Source: Numida meleagris
Lineage: Eukaryota; Chordata; Aves; Galliformes; Numididae
DNA: 64,000 nucleotides
Reading direction: 5' to 3'
Assembly: GCF_002078875.1 (NCBI RefSeq)
Contig: NC_034419.1
Coordinates: 16,895,090-16,959,089 of the forward strand
Under the pieces are notes generated by a model that saw nothing but the letters and a program-made list of their open reading frames with translations, was not told where the DNA came from and searched no databases. Position numbers and translations under genes: made by a program. Below, piece after piece: positions 14,501 through 26,749 of this stretch (the stretch's first letter is position 1; each line of letters begins with the position of its first letter).

Positions 14501-17500
14501 GATGCACGTGGACCCGTTCTGGGCAGAGATGCAGAGGGTCAGGGCTCAGCCTAGCAGGCAGCCTGGGACTGCAGGGGTTCCAAGAACTCTGGGGACGTGC
14601 TGAGTCAAATCAGGGCGCTGGACTCCTGCTCAGTCACCTCTTGCCTTTGCAGACTCCTTTCCTGTAATTTAAGGGGAAAAAAAAAACCCAACACAATTAT
14701 AAACCAATGGAGCTGATTCCAGCGTGGCCTCTGGAGGTGAGCGCTGTGCTGCAGGTGCTCCCTCCACCTTGCAGTTGGTTTGGTTCGGCTGAGAAGCAAC
14801 AGTTCCCTCCCGTACTGCAGACATGATCATTTATAAACAACGGGAGCCTTCCATTTCCAAAATTGGCCATAAAAAATTTGAAGTGTGGCAATTTATGGAA
14901 AAATGGAAGTGTTTAATCCAGACAGTGAGAACTAGCAGCAGTATACGGAACTATCGGGCTGGTGTTTTCTTGCAGATAAGGCTATAGATAAGAACAAAGA
15001 TAAATTGATTTTCCTTAGTGTTTGTGGCAGTAAAGCCTATTTTCTCTGAAAGACTTGCTTATTCTCATAGAGGCCGGGAGATGAGAGAAAGCTGCAGCAT
15101 AACTCAGCGCAGCCCTCCTGCACTCAGCACCGAGTGCAGAAGGCGCGGTTCTAGAGTGGCCATTTGGGTATCAGTAATGAGAGAATTCAGAGAAAGTTGC
15201 TGGTGGAAAAGAAACGAAAATACCTCCAATCGGTGAAATTAGCAGCAGAGATTTTAAAAGCAGGCACTTGGGAAACGAGGCAATAAGAGTCAGTAAACAA
15301 AATGCAGAGCTGTCTGGGAGGTGGTTGGGCTCTGGAGAGGTATTTCACCATGGAAAGACTCATTTGGCATCTGTTTGTGCACTTAAAGTGGCCCAGGGCA
15401 AGATTCAGAGGAGGATTTAAGCACTGGAGTGTTGAGTGCAGCAGAATTTAAACCCCTGTAGAAAGCTGAGGCTGCAGCAGGCCACTGAACCCAGCCACTG
15501 ATCTGCCCTCCACTAACTTATTGGCGACACGGTTCTCCCAAAGGGTTTTCTTTAAATTCATCAATTTAAAGAAAATAATTGTATTTAACTCGTTTCCTTG
15601 TAGTTAAATGAATGAACGGGCCTGGTGCTCTCCATGGCTGTGCTGCAGGAGGAGGGCGGCCCAGAGGCGCAGCTCTCCCAGCTCAGAGCCTTCCGTGCTC
15701 CAAAGCGTGCTTCCAGGGCTTAGCTTGAAGTCAAAGCTTCTTTCAAATGCTGCGAGTAAATAGGTTCCCACGTGATGATTTCTAAATGAGAATAATTATT
15801 CTGGTTAAAAAAAAAAAATTATACAAGAAGTGAAGTTGATGTTAAACGCAGATTAATTATTCGTTGGGTTTCTTTTCCCCCCCTGTTTATGCCACGTAAT
15901 TAGGAGGCTACCACCTGAATGTGCAAATTAAAATGCTTTTCATTTTAATTCTTCATGGCGGGCTTCACTTGCTGTTGCCTTTTCTCAAATGATTGCTTTG
16001 ACCTCCTCCCTCCTCTACCCCAACATCTGCGTTGGTTCCATTTCCTGGAGCAGCTGCCTGAGCCAGAGCCAGCCCTGGCTGCCCTGGTGCAGAGCAGCGT
16101 CCGTGTTCCTGCGCTGAAGCAGCTCACAGAGGGATGTGCAGGAAGAGTTTGTGTTCTCCTTGTCTGTCTATAAGCAAACTCTCACAGAGGTGGTCCCCGT
16201 GTTGGAAGACACTGAACTGCTCCAGGGAGGGATGGGGCCCTGTGAGCCTCACAGCGATTCTGCAGGTGTAAATGTTATGTTACGTACACCAAAAAATCCA
16301 CAGGTGCTCACGTTTCCGATGTAATTACTTGGTATTACGTTAAGAATTAGTTGTTTGAGAATTATGTACTTAAATTGCATTACAAGCATGGTCTTGGCAC
16401 AAATGCTGTGGTCTTTATGTAGCTGAGTTTAATCAAGTGTTTGCCTGAGCAAGAACGTGCGTTGTGCAGACTCAACCCCATGTTTTTGAGGTAGGCTTAC
16501 AAAGGGTGACATTGCTGTATATGTTGCATGACAGCTGTCATTTTTATATTAATAGTATAATCTATGGAGAGCTTTGATATAAACACTGTAATTGATGTGT
16601 TTGTGACAAAGAATTGTAGCATTCAGCGCCTGAGGGTTTCGCACTGCATCTGAGCAGCAGTTCTCTGCCATTCCCATTTATTTCTCCCACGCTCGTGTTT
16701 ACGTTGTTTACTCACATCCCAAAATGTCAAGAGCGGTACACCTCGATGCAGGCTGTTTTGCCTAACAAGACAAGATTTAACTAATAGGACTAAAAGCAAA
16801 TTCTTCAGAGCAGGGGAATTCTGCTGTTCTTCTTCCGATTCAGGTGCCTTCTGCACTGGTTTTTTGGGCGCTGTGCCGGGGTATTCTGGCAGCTCCTGGA
16901 TAAGGTGTAGCCAGCTGTGTTTTGGGGACTGATGGGTGAGGTTGGGAATAACCCATCGTTGAATGGCTCCTGGTGCTGCCTCCAAAAGCACTTCTAGAGG
17001 GGATCGCAGGCACCGCTACCGTCTGTTGGAAAGGGATTAACTCCACTGGTGTGCCCCCATGCCTAATTGTGCGTGCAAAATAGCAACCTGGTTGCACGTG
17101 GGCTACTGCAGGTGCTCAGCCTGTAGTTCTGTGAAAATGAAGCCACAAAGAGCACACGTGTTAGTGGCTGCTGGGGAGCGAGCTCTGCTTGTGCTGTCGG
17201 GGCTGGGGCTGCCTCTGGCATCACCCAGCACCTGGCCCCAGCCCTGAGATCCCTGTGGAAGGCAGTGCCAGTTGAAATTGCTGGTTTCTGTAATATTGTG
17301 ACACCTGCAGATCTATTTGGAAATAATCTACTGACAGGCGAATATAGGTTCCTAACTCAGAAGGGAGCAAAGGAAGGAACAGAAAATTGCCTTTGTGTGG
17401 GATTTAATATTTACATCTCAGACTTTGCCAAATAGGTTTGTTATTTATAGCAATAGCAGCAGTAATATTCATCAGTTGCCATGGACATGCTAAGCTCACC

Positions 17501-18802
17501 AAATACAACAGAGTGAACCACAATCTGCACTGGAGTCATTTTAAAATGCTTTCATGCTGAGCGAAATAGTTTGTATTAAATTTAAGAGTAAAATGCCAGG
17601 TTTCTCTAGTGCCATTTCTGGGATTTCAGATATAAAAATGGAAATACTTTATTGGAAATTTGATGGGAAGAGCAGTGCTGTATACAAGAACCCTTAAAGA
17701 ACTTGCTGTCACTGGGTAGCATTCAGGATCACAATTTAGGGTGCTTGAAAAGCAGAATACATAATGAGAACTTCTAGAATTCCATTAATGAGGATATATT
17801 TTTGAGGAGCTGAAAAAAACAGATGAAAAATATGACGTAGCAAGTGAAGTCTTGATAGAAACATGCTTCTGGGGCTCACTGCTGGTCTGGGTGCCTGCAG
17901 TAACCGCTTGTGCAGACCTCCCCCAACCCTCCTGCCCTGCCTTTGGGGAAGTTGTCCTCGCTTAGGAAATGCCACACCTCCAAAATATTGCTGAAGGAAG
18001 CAGATTTCCCATTGTTGGGATAAGCTTGGGAAAGAAAAGACAGAACAGTTATCCAGGAATGTATGGGTGGTGCCTGAAAAGAGGTTGGATCTGGGAACGG
18101 AGAACTCAGCAGTAGTGTTCCCATTGTCCATCAGCACAAATAAATCCAGTAGCAAAGCAACAGCTGAGAGCTGTCAGGCTTTAATACCCGCAGATGAGGC
18201 TGCTCCTTGGGGGAGACTGCTCAAATGCATAATAATAACACGGAACAGTGGATGGCTTTTAGATATATTAGGTGATAAGATGAAGCAGACTGAAATTGAG
18301 ACACAAGGAAGTGTAAGCTTTATATGGTGGGAGGTGAAACACGTCTGGGGGCTGCTGACCCTTTGGGAAGGGGTGCTGAGGACGTCCTGGCACAGGGAAG
18401 GGGTGAAGTGGGCAGCAAGGCGGCCAGCAGTGTGTGTGCCCCATTCAGCCCACGCAGTATGTGCCGAAGGAGATGGTTGGCTTTGGGACTTCTTCCAAAG
18501 TAGTTCACTGTGTTAAAATTGAAAAAGTTTCAATTGGATTGTGGTAAAAGTATCCATGTAGAAGAGGTTCCTTGTTGGATTCATGCTGGTACTTTGTTGT
18601 AGCTTTTTGTCTTTGGCTTGCATTTTTTTTTTTTTTTTAAGGCAGCATCGTAGTGCAGATCCCTGCAGAGGGATGGCACTCAGCTGTGGGCCCGCTGCAC
18701 TGACTCTGGTATCTGTGGGAGCTCTGCAGCCCATCGTGGTGGGGCTGGCCAGCTCTCAGCCATCACTTCCAGCCTGCAGCCAGGGCACCAGCACCATTTT
18801 GG
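5513..18802. other. Intergenic sequence, no gene recognised
   Basis: No coding gene, tRNA, rRNA or clear mobile element is visible. Noted features are the stop-poor region at 9.3-10.4 kb, AT-rich and homeobox-site-like stretches at 12.2-12.5, 14.28-14.42 and 15.77-15.96 kb, and a T16 run at 18,623-18,638. Confidence 0.55.
9643..10344 (+). other. 233-codon open frame, probably not a gene
   Basis: An ATG-started frame stays open for 233 codons. The predicted product is rich in Ser, Gln, Pro, Ala, His and Cys and has no recognisable domain, signal peptide or repeat. The start context is weak (C at -3), although a second ATG two codons later has A at -3. Long frames also occur on both strands nearby (9,317-9,724 minus, 9,327-9,713 plus), which points to a locally stop-poor, GC-rich sequence rather than coding selection. 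Confidence 0.1.
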
Positions 18803-18980
18803 TGATGCACTGGAGCAGGCTGCCCAGGGAAGTAGTGGAGTCACCCACCGTCCCTGGAGGTTTTCAAGACTTGTTTAGATATGACATTTAGGGACTTGGT
18901 TTAGTGGCCGTGGTGGTGATAAGTCAACCATTGGACTAGATGGTCTTAGTGGTCTTTTCCAGCCTTAATGATTCTATGAC
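18803..18980 (+). mobile_element. CR1 LINE 3' end, plus orientation
   Basis: The sequence runs from gatgcactggagcaggctgc through ccctggaggttttcaagact and ggactagatggtcttagtgg to aatgattctatga. These are the hallmark words of the 3' end of chicken-repeat-1 elements, which end in short ATTCTATGA repeats instead of a poly(A) tail. Only the last 180 bp or so is present, as is typical of 5'-truncated copies. It supports an avian origin for the window. Confidence 0.9.
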
Positions 18981-19651
18981 TGGGGGGAATCCACAGATTT
19001 CTGGGAACTGCCAGGAGTTCTCAGCAGTGGGACTGGAGCAGGTTGTGCTTTGGGAGAGGAATAAAGCAAGGGATCAGTCCTGCAAGTGCAGTACCTACAC
19101 CAAGTCTGACATGGAAAATGTTAACAGCTCTGTGGTTCAAGACACGGAGCTGGAATTGGTGAAGATGAGATTCTTAAATGTAATATTGCAAATGCAACTG
19201 TAGGGTGGGAGTGCTGCAGCCTTGCAGTAAAGGGCTCTGTTGCTCGCTGCATGGTGGGCTGGCCTCAGAGTGCAGCTCCTTCCTGCTGCCAGAGCAGCCG
19301 TGCCTCTGTAAATTCTCTCATTTCTTCTTCTTTACCCTAATGGAGGCTTGATAGTTCTCAAATGGACTTAGATACACTGCAGCTGTTTTGTCGTTTTTGT
19401 AGTTTTAGCGTGTATTGTTGTGCATGATGTGTAATTGTATTTACTTGCCAGCAATAAAGAAGTGGTAGGAATGGAAAAAAAGCACATTACTGCTGTATTC
19501 TCTTCCTTTTCATACAGTGCAGCGTGGGAGAGATTACATTCTGGGGGTAAAATTACAATGTATGAAATCCCACCCTGAGCACTTCAGTGCATTTTTCTTA
19601 TAGTAAAAACAAATAGGAACAACAAAGAGAACAAACTCACTGCTTTTGTTC

Positions 19652-19670
19652 TTTTTTTTTTTTTTTTTTT
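19652..19670 (+). repeat. T19 homopolymer
   Basis: Nineteen uninterrupted T followed by cctag. It could act as a strong splice acceptor tract if transcribed from the plus strand, but no transcript is supported. Confidence 0.95.
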
Positions 19671-20944
19671 CCTAGTGAGTATTATATTCACAAACTTCTG
19701 CCAGGTAAAAGAGATATGCAAAGGGAAAATGGAAGGAGAACTGTTAAAAGTAATTACATGCCCTGAAAATCCAGTGTGTACCCAGGCCTGCAAACAGTGT
19801 TCCTCCTCTCTGCAGAGTAGGGCCCTGCAGCTGAAACGCTGCTGGGGGCTGCTTATCATGCTCAGGGCTACAGAACTGGCCAAACAACAAGGAAACAAAG
19901 CACAAAATGGTGCCTCCATCACTGTGCTCTCTGCCCCTTGTGAAAATGTCCCCGTGCCCTCCAGAAGGTCTGCACACAGCAAAGTGCTCCGGCAAGATGA
20001 GCTCCCTCCCTAGGACCCATCCGTGCCCTTCTTGCCAAATACAAGCACGTTTTATCTGGGCAAAGAAGACTTTTGGCTCCAACTTTCACATCATTTCAGG
20101 TTAGCTTTCTGAAGACAAGCAAACCCCATACATGTGGAATATAGGAAAAATCGCTCCTTGATAAGCAGAGGTGATCTGTAACTCTATAAGATATTTACTG
20201 AAAACTGCTCTGGTAGCGTGTGCGTGTGTGCTGCTGCTTCAGGCCACTGTGGTATTTTCATACTCAGGAAGCTTACAGCTCCAGCTGTGGCAGAAAAGAT
20301 GGGAAAGTACCATGAGAGATAAATCTTACATCTAAATTGTTCTTCTTGGGTGCTGTTTTCACTAATTAAAATATCTGTCACCAGTACTCACTTAATCTAG
20401 CATACAAAGATGGCCGTCTTTGCTGGGCTGTGGTCAGAACACACCGGTGTTGCAGAGATGGTTGGTTCAGTGCTGGTGAGACAGCAATGCCGTGCTCAGG
20501 GCGATGCTGTCCCGGGTTGGAGAGCCCCAACCTGGCAGAGGGTGGCAGCCCGGCCCCACAGAGCTCCCAGTAACTCGGAGCTGTGCTCCCCATGCATCAG
20601 CGGCCTCTCCGAGATGCTTCATTTCTGTTTGATTCTTAATTATTATCATAGTTAAGGTACTTAACATGCTTTAGTGGTTTAGTTCATTTAATTGGATGTA
20701 GTGATTAGAATATCTTTTATATTACCCTCACTGCGGTTTTAATTTAAGATTATAATCTCGTGGTCCTTTTCAGCTCCTCTTGCTTTCATTTAGATAGAGC
20801 TTTTTTCTTTTCTGATTTCATTTTGTTTGTTCAGTTTTCCTGCTGATTCAGTAAACATGCTGCTGGGATGATTCCTCGGGAAACCTGAGTGTGGTTATAA
20901 ATTCTTTCATTTAGGGCAGACACTAATGAATGTAAAAAAAAATA

Positions 20945-20965
20945 ATATATATATATATATATATA
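20945..20965. repeat. AT dinucleotide microsatellite
   Basis: Ten AT units plus a final A form an uninterrupted tract next to an A-rich run, and the length is likely to vary between individuals. Confidence 0.95.
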
Positions 20966-22179
20966 GTCGAAAATGATGCATGAGAAGGTACTCAGCCTTT
21001 GGAGTTGTCTGCTGCTTTTTACAGTCATTTATTAGCATTAAAAAAAATAATGATTGTTTCCTTGATTGGGCTTGGAGAGGATGTATGAAATAAGGAAATG
21101 GATAATGATAGTGTAATATCCTCCTACTGTGTGTCATGTCTTGCCTTGGTGGACGGATGATGTATGGGTTAGGATTTTAGTAATACTGTGCAGGGTGTGA
21201 AATTTTGGCATCGCTGCCCGGTGTAGGAATTGCGCTGGGAAGGGCAGTGGGCTCGAGGCATTGGGTTGAGCCCCTCTGAGTGGGGCTGGGAGCACCAGTG
21301 TGGGCTCTGAGCCTTGGGGGGAGAGCAGGGAAGAGACTGCGGTGCAGGGGCCGGCTCAGAGCCAGCCTCGTGCACGACACCTGGGTCACTGCTGTACCCG
21401 CTACGTGTGGTGGGGAGAACGTTTTGCTTCCTTAGAGTAGGAAAATGGCTCTGGTGTTTGGCATTGCCAAGCATCAGGCCTGTAATATGTGTCTTAAAGC
21501 AGCCAAACTGTTGTTACGAGTGAAAAAAATATTAATAAATCATTGGTTGTTTAAACTGAATCATTTAGGGCTCATCTGGCTAATGAGGAAGAAAAAGCTG
21601 AACAGAACACTTCCTTTCGGTTTTACGGAGACATATGAGATCAGCTGTTCACTGGAAGCTATCGGTGTACATACCTCGTTAGCTCCCTTGTGTAACATTC
21701 CTTATCTACGTCTTATTAGTCTTTCATTAATTAAAGCTACAGAATTCAGCATTTTTTGTTAGCTGTGCTCTCAGCGTGAAATTTAGCTAATTCTTCTAGT
21801 ATTGGAAACAAAGCTCAAAGATTGAAGTTTATTCTCATTGTGTTCTTTCAGTTATTTATTTCATATTGCTGTCATGCATGGATGGATTTATATGATGCTC
21901 TGATGACCTTTAGAAATTCTTCTGATTAAATGCTGTTCTACTTCATTATGACATTTCTGTACTTGTACTACCAGATTTGATGTGTACAGCTTAATAACAC
22001 AACTAGACATGAATGCTAATAACTTTACAATTAATTGCATTGCTATTTTTTAACGTAGATGAAATTTAAAACAAGTTTCTCTTGCTGCAGGCTTACATGA
22101 ATCATATAAATTGGAAGGTAACAAAAGAACATATTAGCATTTGTTAGCCTGGATGCACAAATTTTGTAGTAACCATTTT

Positions 22180-22232
22180 AATATGTACTACAACTTTTCC
22201 AGCCTCAAGTTGAATATGTACTACAACTTTTC
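22180..22232 (+). repeat. 20-bp direct repeat, two copies
   Basis: The word aatatgtactacaacttttc occurs at 22180-22199 and again, unchanged, at 22213-22232. The two copies are offset by 33 bp, which suggests a local tandem duplication. Confidence 0.95.
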
Positions 22233-24610
22233 ACCCTCGATTTTTCAACCAACATCATAATTGAATTGGTTCTTTCTTGCCTAAGGATAATGATTTTACC
22301 CTGATGGAATCTTTATTAGATTTTAAGGATTATACTGATGTTGCCTATTTTACATAGAGAGAATCACAGTTATTCAACTGTAAAATACTTTTACGCAAAG
22401 GCTACTGTAAGTCTGAGGTATATGAACTAATTATGATGTTTAGAATTGCTGTTAAGACCCAGCGTCCATAGCTGGACCAACATGGGTGCGGAGCACTTCA
22501 GGGACCCAGCCCAGGAAGGCAGGGCGTGGGGGCAGGCCCCTGTCCTGGCAGGGTCTGGTTGTTGGTTCTGGTTGGGTTTGCCATGTTTCAGCCGGCTGAG
22601 AGCGGATGAGAACCACCTTGCGCCTTCCCCCTGCGTGCTCCAGCACGGCTTTGCTGTTCTTGGGTGTGGGGAGGGAAATGATGGCCCAGTTTGAGCAGAA
22701 ACGATGTATTCCTGTTAGCTTGAAAGCCATCAGTGTTGCATGGGTAATCAGACTTTAGACTGCAGAAGTAACTGTTGTGTTAATTGATTTTGTGTTTATT
22801 TCCTTGTGTGCTGATTGCGTGTTGGTTGGTTGGAGTGTGTTGGAATAATGTCTTCAAAAGTCCCACTGATAAAAGGTGTTCACCTGTGTGCATTGAGTAT
22901 TTGGCACTGAGAATGCAACGTGTCTGCAGCCTCTAAACAGACAAAGAGGGAAGAAAAAATGGCAAAAATATTTAATATCTCTTTATACTTATCAAATACA
23001 GATGTATCTGGAAGTGAAATTAAGCAAGCAGTCGTTCTAACTTCCTTACAGTTGGAGGTTAACCTCCATTAAAAATACCTTTTAAAATCATTTTTTTTAA
23101 GTATCCACTTAAGATCATTTTAAATCGTAGGTGAGAGACCAGTTAGCATAACTCCATGGACTGTTCTTCTGTATGGCTTTTTTTCAAACCTTCATGCTTC
23201 GTTATTGAGGATGGATATCACTTCTAAGTCCATAAAACATGATTGCTTTCCCATACTTCTGCTTCAGCCAGTTTTATTCACTACAGAAAACAAGAGTAAG
23301 GACCAGCACCAATTGTAAACTTGTGCTTACTCAACTAACTGTAAATAGAGTGATCAATATATGAAATCAAATGTTATGTCCGTGGTGCGTTAAGACGTTA
23401 TCAAACTGCTGTGCTTCTTGGCTCCTTAGTGTGCCTCGAGGTATAGCACACCACTCCAGTTACGTGTGGTTCAGTAGTTTCTTTAAATTGAGATGTAAAC
23501 ATGTCTTAAAAAAAAAAAAAAAAAGTATAGAAAAGAAAAAGACCAGACCTAAAGCTAATAGAGCTGCACTGAATTCATCTCAAATACATGTTAAATTTTC
23601 CTGACACCGTTACCCTTTCCTTTGGAAGCTTCAGTGTGTTCTTGGCTAATAATAAAAACAAGAGAAACCCTGTAAAATCAAACCAAGAAAACTCATTTGC
23701 CCGTCTGCTTTCAACCTTTACCTCTTTGTCCTGGGTATTTGTAGCAAAGGAGACAAAATCCCATCAAGCATTCTTTAAGCCTTGCACACCGGTTTATACG
23801 ATTTGCTATGCTTGAGCTTCTGCCTTTTACAACAAAAGAAAATAATTAAGGTGCTGGTCGCAAAGTTAAATGAAGACTGGAGCAGGAGACAAGATCTGTG
23901 GATAGCCACCCAGGCTCTGAGACTCTTCTATTGAGCAGCCCATGCTAAATTGTTTAACCTATTAGCTGCTGATTCCCTGTCTGTAAAGTGAGGGCACTGA
24001 GCCTCACCTACCCATAGCGTAGACCCCAGCATTTGTCTGCATATGTTGGTGTGGTGATTTTGAGATGCTTGGTGTTACAGCTCATAAGGGGTCGGTCTGT
24101 GAGGCATCTGCTATGGCTCTGTCACAGGAGTCAGGGGGACTTCATGGTCTCTTCCTTTCCAACTAAGTGGAATAAGGAATCGTGATTGCAAAAAGATGGT
24201 GAGAAGAAAATGGTTTACGTTTCTGTTGTTTCTTTCTAAAGCACCATTTTGTTTTGGTGCAAGTGTTAATATTGACAAGTGTGTTTTGGAGTTTGCAAAT
24301 GCACGTTAGGCTGAGATGGTGCATTGTTTTTTCATGTTTAATGCACGCAGTTTAGATGGCATGCATTAATCATATTCCTATTGCCTTTGTTATGTTAATG
24401 GGAGGAATACAGTCTTGGTTTTCTTTTATTTAAAAAAAAAAAAATGGGTAAGACATTCCTTAAGATGCATTATATATCAGCAGCTAATGAAGAGGAAATA
24501 ACGATGACTCTGCACTGTAATATGTATTAGAGCACTAATTAGACCACAGCAGAACTGCTCACAATGTCTTCTAAATACCTGCGTGGTAATTGGCAGCCCA
24601 TGCATTACTG

Positions 24611-24676
24611 CACGTAGCGGGGCACGCGTGCACGGTGCGCAGGCAGAGCTACGCCTGCACGACGACACGTGGTGCA
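24611..24676. other. Small CpG cluster
   Basis: About ten CpG fall within 66 bp, together with palindromes CACGCGTG, CACGTG and GTGCAC. The surrounding kilobases are CpG-poor. It is too short for a standard CpG island and has no transcript nearby that I can support. Confidence 0.5.
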
Positions 24677-26749
24677 CATTGGCCTTTGTTTCTGCCTGTG
24701 CTCATCCACTTCACATCATTTACGTGCAGTTAGGAGAGGCGGGTGGCACTGCCCACTGAACAGCCCTCCTGGTGGCTGGGCTGGGCCCGTGCTCCCCACT
24801 GCCCGCAGCAGATAAGGGGGAAGGAGATCAACACGGGTTTTCTTCCATCTTCCCAACCCTGTAAAGTCACTGTGTTTTCTGGGCAAGAATTTCTGATTCG
24901 TACTGTTGTCTTGCATGTTTATTAGGCCAGAATTTTTTTTGTATTGCATCTCCAACATTTGTTAATTATTTTTGTGCGTCTGCTTTTGAGACCATTAACA
25001 GCTGTACATTTAGAAATAACGTTGCCCTTCCTTTCTAAGGCTGTTTTGAAGTCTCCTTCTTTAACTGCAGTAACAAACCAGAAGTATTTCCAGTCCACAT
25101 CTTACTTTCCTTTACGTTTTTGAACGTTATGTAAATAGGTGAGTTTTAAACATGGGTAACAAATGTGGAGCCCTCGTCCAAGCTGGGCATAGGTTATAAA
25201 CATTGTTCCTTCCGTTTTGTATGAAGATGTGAGTATCACCTACCTACCTTGCAGCCTCTTGTACAAGCTCATGTTGCCCATGTTAGGGCCTTTGCTGATG
25301 GCAGTGGCTCCTCTGTATTCCCCAGATACCAACCTGTGATGTATCACCTCTTTTCTCTCCCTCCTTTCCAAGGGCATTCTGCTCTGCCCCCGACCGTGCT
25401 GTTGGCGTGTTGCAGGACGCGGACCTGTTAGTGCTGGAGAGCTGAGCAGCCCCAGTGAGCACACCAAAGGTGAGAACATATTCAAAGCCTTTCTTTGTCT
25501 TGACCGTGAAAGTTTTTAACGGATGTACTAAGTCCCGAGATCGTTAATTGATTAAATGCCACACGACCACGTTTCTCATAAAACAACGGGTTTAAAAGTA
25601 ATATGCAATATTTCCATTTTATAGCTGTTATATTTTTGTCTCTGTTTCAAATTTTTTTAATACTCGCTGCAATTTTACATAATCCCATTTCAGCCATTGT
25701 GAGCTACAAATGTTTCCGTGCTGTACGTAAAATAATTTTTGACTTACAGGGATGCTGCTGCTTTATGTAACTTCTGCTCTGCACCCTAAATGTAGCAGTA
25801 ATGCTTGGGGAACTTAGTGCAAGAAGCACAGGGGGGATCTAGCTGGGAAGGGAGGAGTGCTGGGGAAGTTTGGCCATGCCCATCAGCAGCGTTTTCTTCC
25901 TCATTAAGTACCAGACTGGTATCAGCTCTGTGATCAGCCCAAGGACCAGGTGAGAGGCGATGCCAAGGGGCGCAAAGCGGCACTGGATGCCATAAGCCAG
26001 CACAATAGCCAGGTATGGGTTTATTGAAGGGAAGGAGGGAAAGGAGGATCCCTTTTTCTGCTCCTCTCCCTCTTAGCATGCGGTCCTGTGCTGTATGACA
26101 GAAGTGCGTTGGGCTTTACCAAGTTACAGACAAACAGCAGCTATAAAAAACCCAAACCCCTAGCAATTTTGTATTCTTCATTAGGATAAGTAGTGGTCTC
26201 AGCACACCAGATGCCTGAACAGCGTCAGCTTTTGTGGAGGTAATAGAGCAAAGCAAGAATGCATTCGTGCAAGGGAACCAGGGGCCAGAAGCTGTGTCTT
26301 CTAGAACCCCAGGTGGATATTCTGCCTTGCTGAGCTTTTGGAAAGTCAAGTCTGGCTTGGTGGCACCAGCTGTACACCTGCCAGCTGCTGCTGTCAGACC
26401 TGAGCTCACCCCCTAATGAAGCGCTGAGCAAGCACGTCTGGGATTTTTGAGCAAGCCAAGCCCATCTTCAACAGAATATTCTTCAGAGGTCAGGCACTTT
26501 CCTCCACTTATGGGAGAAACTGTCTCTCAGAGTCATGAGAGGAGGAGGGAGGGGAAGGAAGGCATCTAGAAACAGGTTGAGTCCCTCGGGGTGCCGCTGT
26601 GCTGGAAGCCCAGGTGTTCGGTGCCTCTGCTCCCAGCCCGGGTACCTGTCACTGTTACGTGGGAGCAGAACTGTCCCCGCTCCATCTGCCCTCTGCCTCA
26701 CGGCCTTAAGATTCACAATCCAGCGTCAGAAGAGATAAGGCCTCGTGCA

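Larger units (their letters stand above)
18981..26749. other. Intergenic sequence with simple repeats, no gene recognised
   Basis: The stretch holds a T19 run (19,652-19,670), an AT dinucleotide repeat (20,945-20,965), a 20-bp direct repeat near 22.2 kb, an A17 run (23,508-23,524) and a small CpG cluster (24,611-24,676). The AT-rich block 21.77-22.45 kb looks like slowly evolving non-coding DNA by composition only. No coding frame could be supported. Confidence 0.55.

Noticed and set aside
18067..18516. 149-codon open frame on the plus strand
   Set aside because: No family resemblance, no splice support, and an overlapping 139-codon frame on the other strand shows local lack of stops.
25249..25440. 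Minus-strand segment with a good-looking donor (CAAG|gtaggt) considered as a gene exon
   Set aside because: The acceptor is weak, no partner exons were found and the translation is not recognisable. An opposing plus-strand splice pair at about 25,374-25,469 shows how easily such pairs arise.
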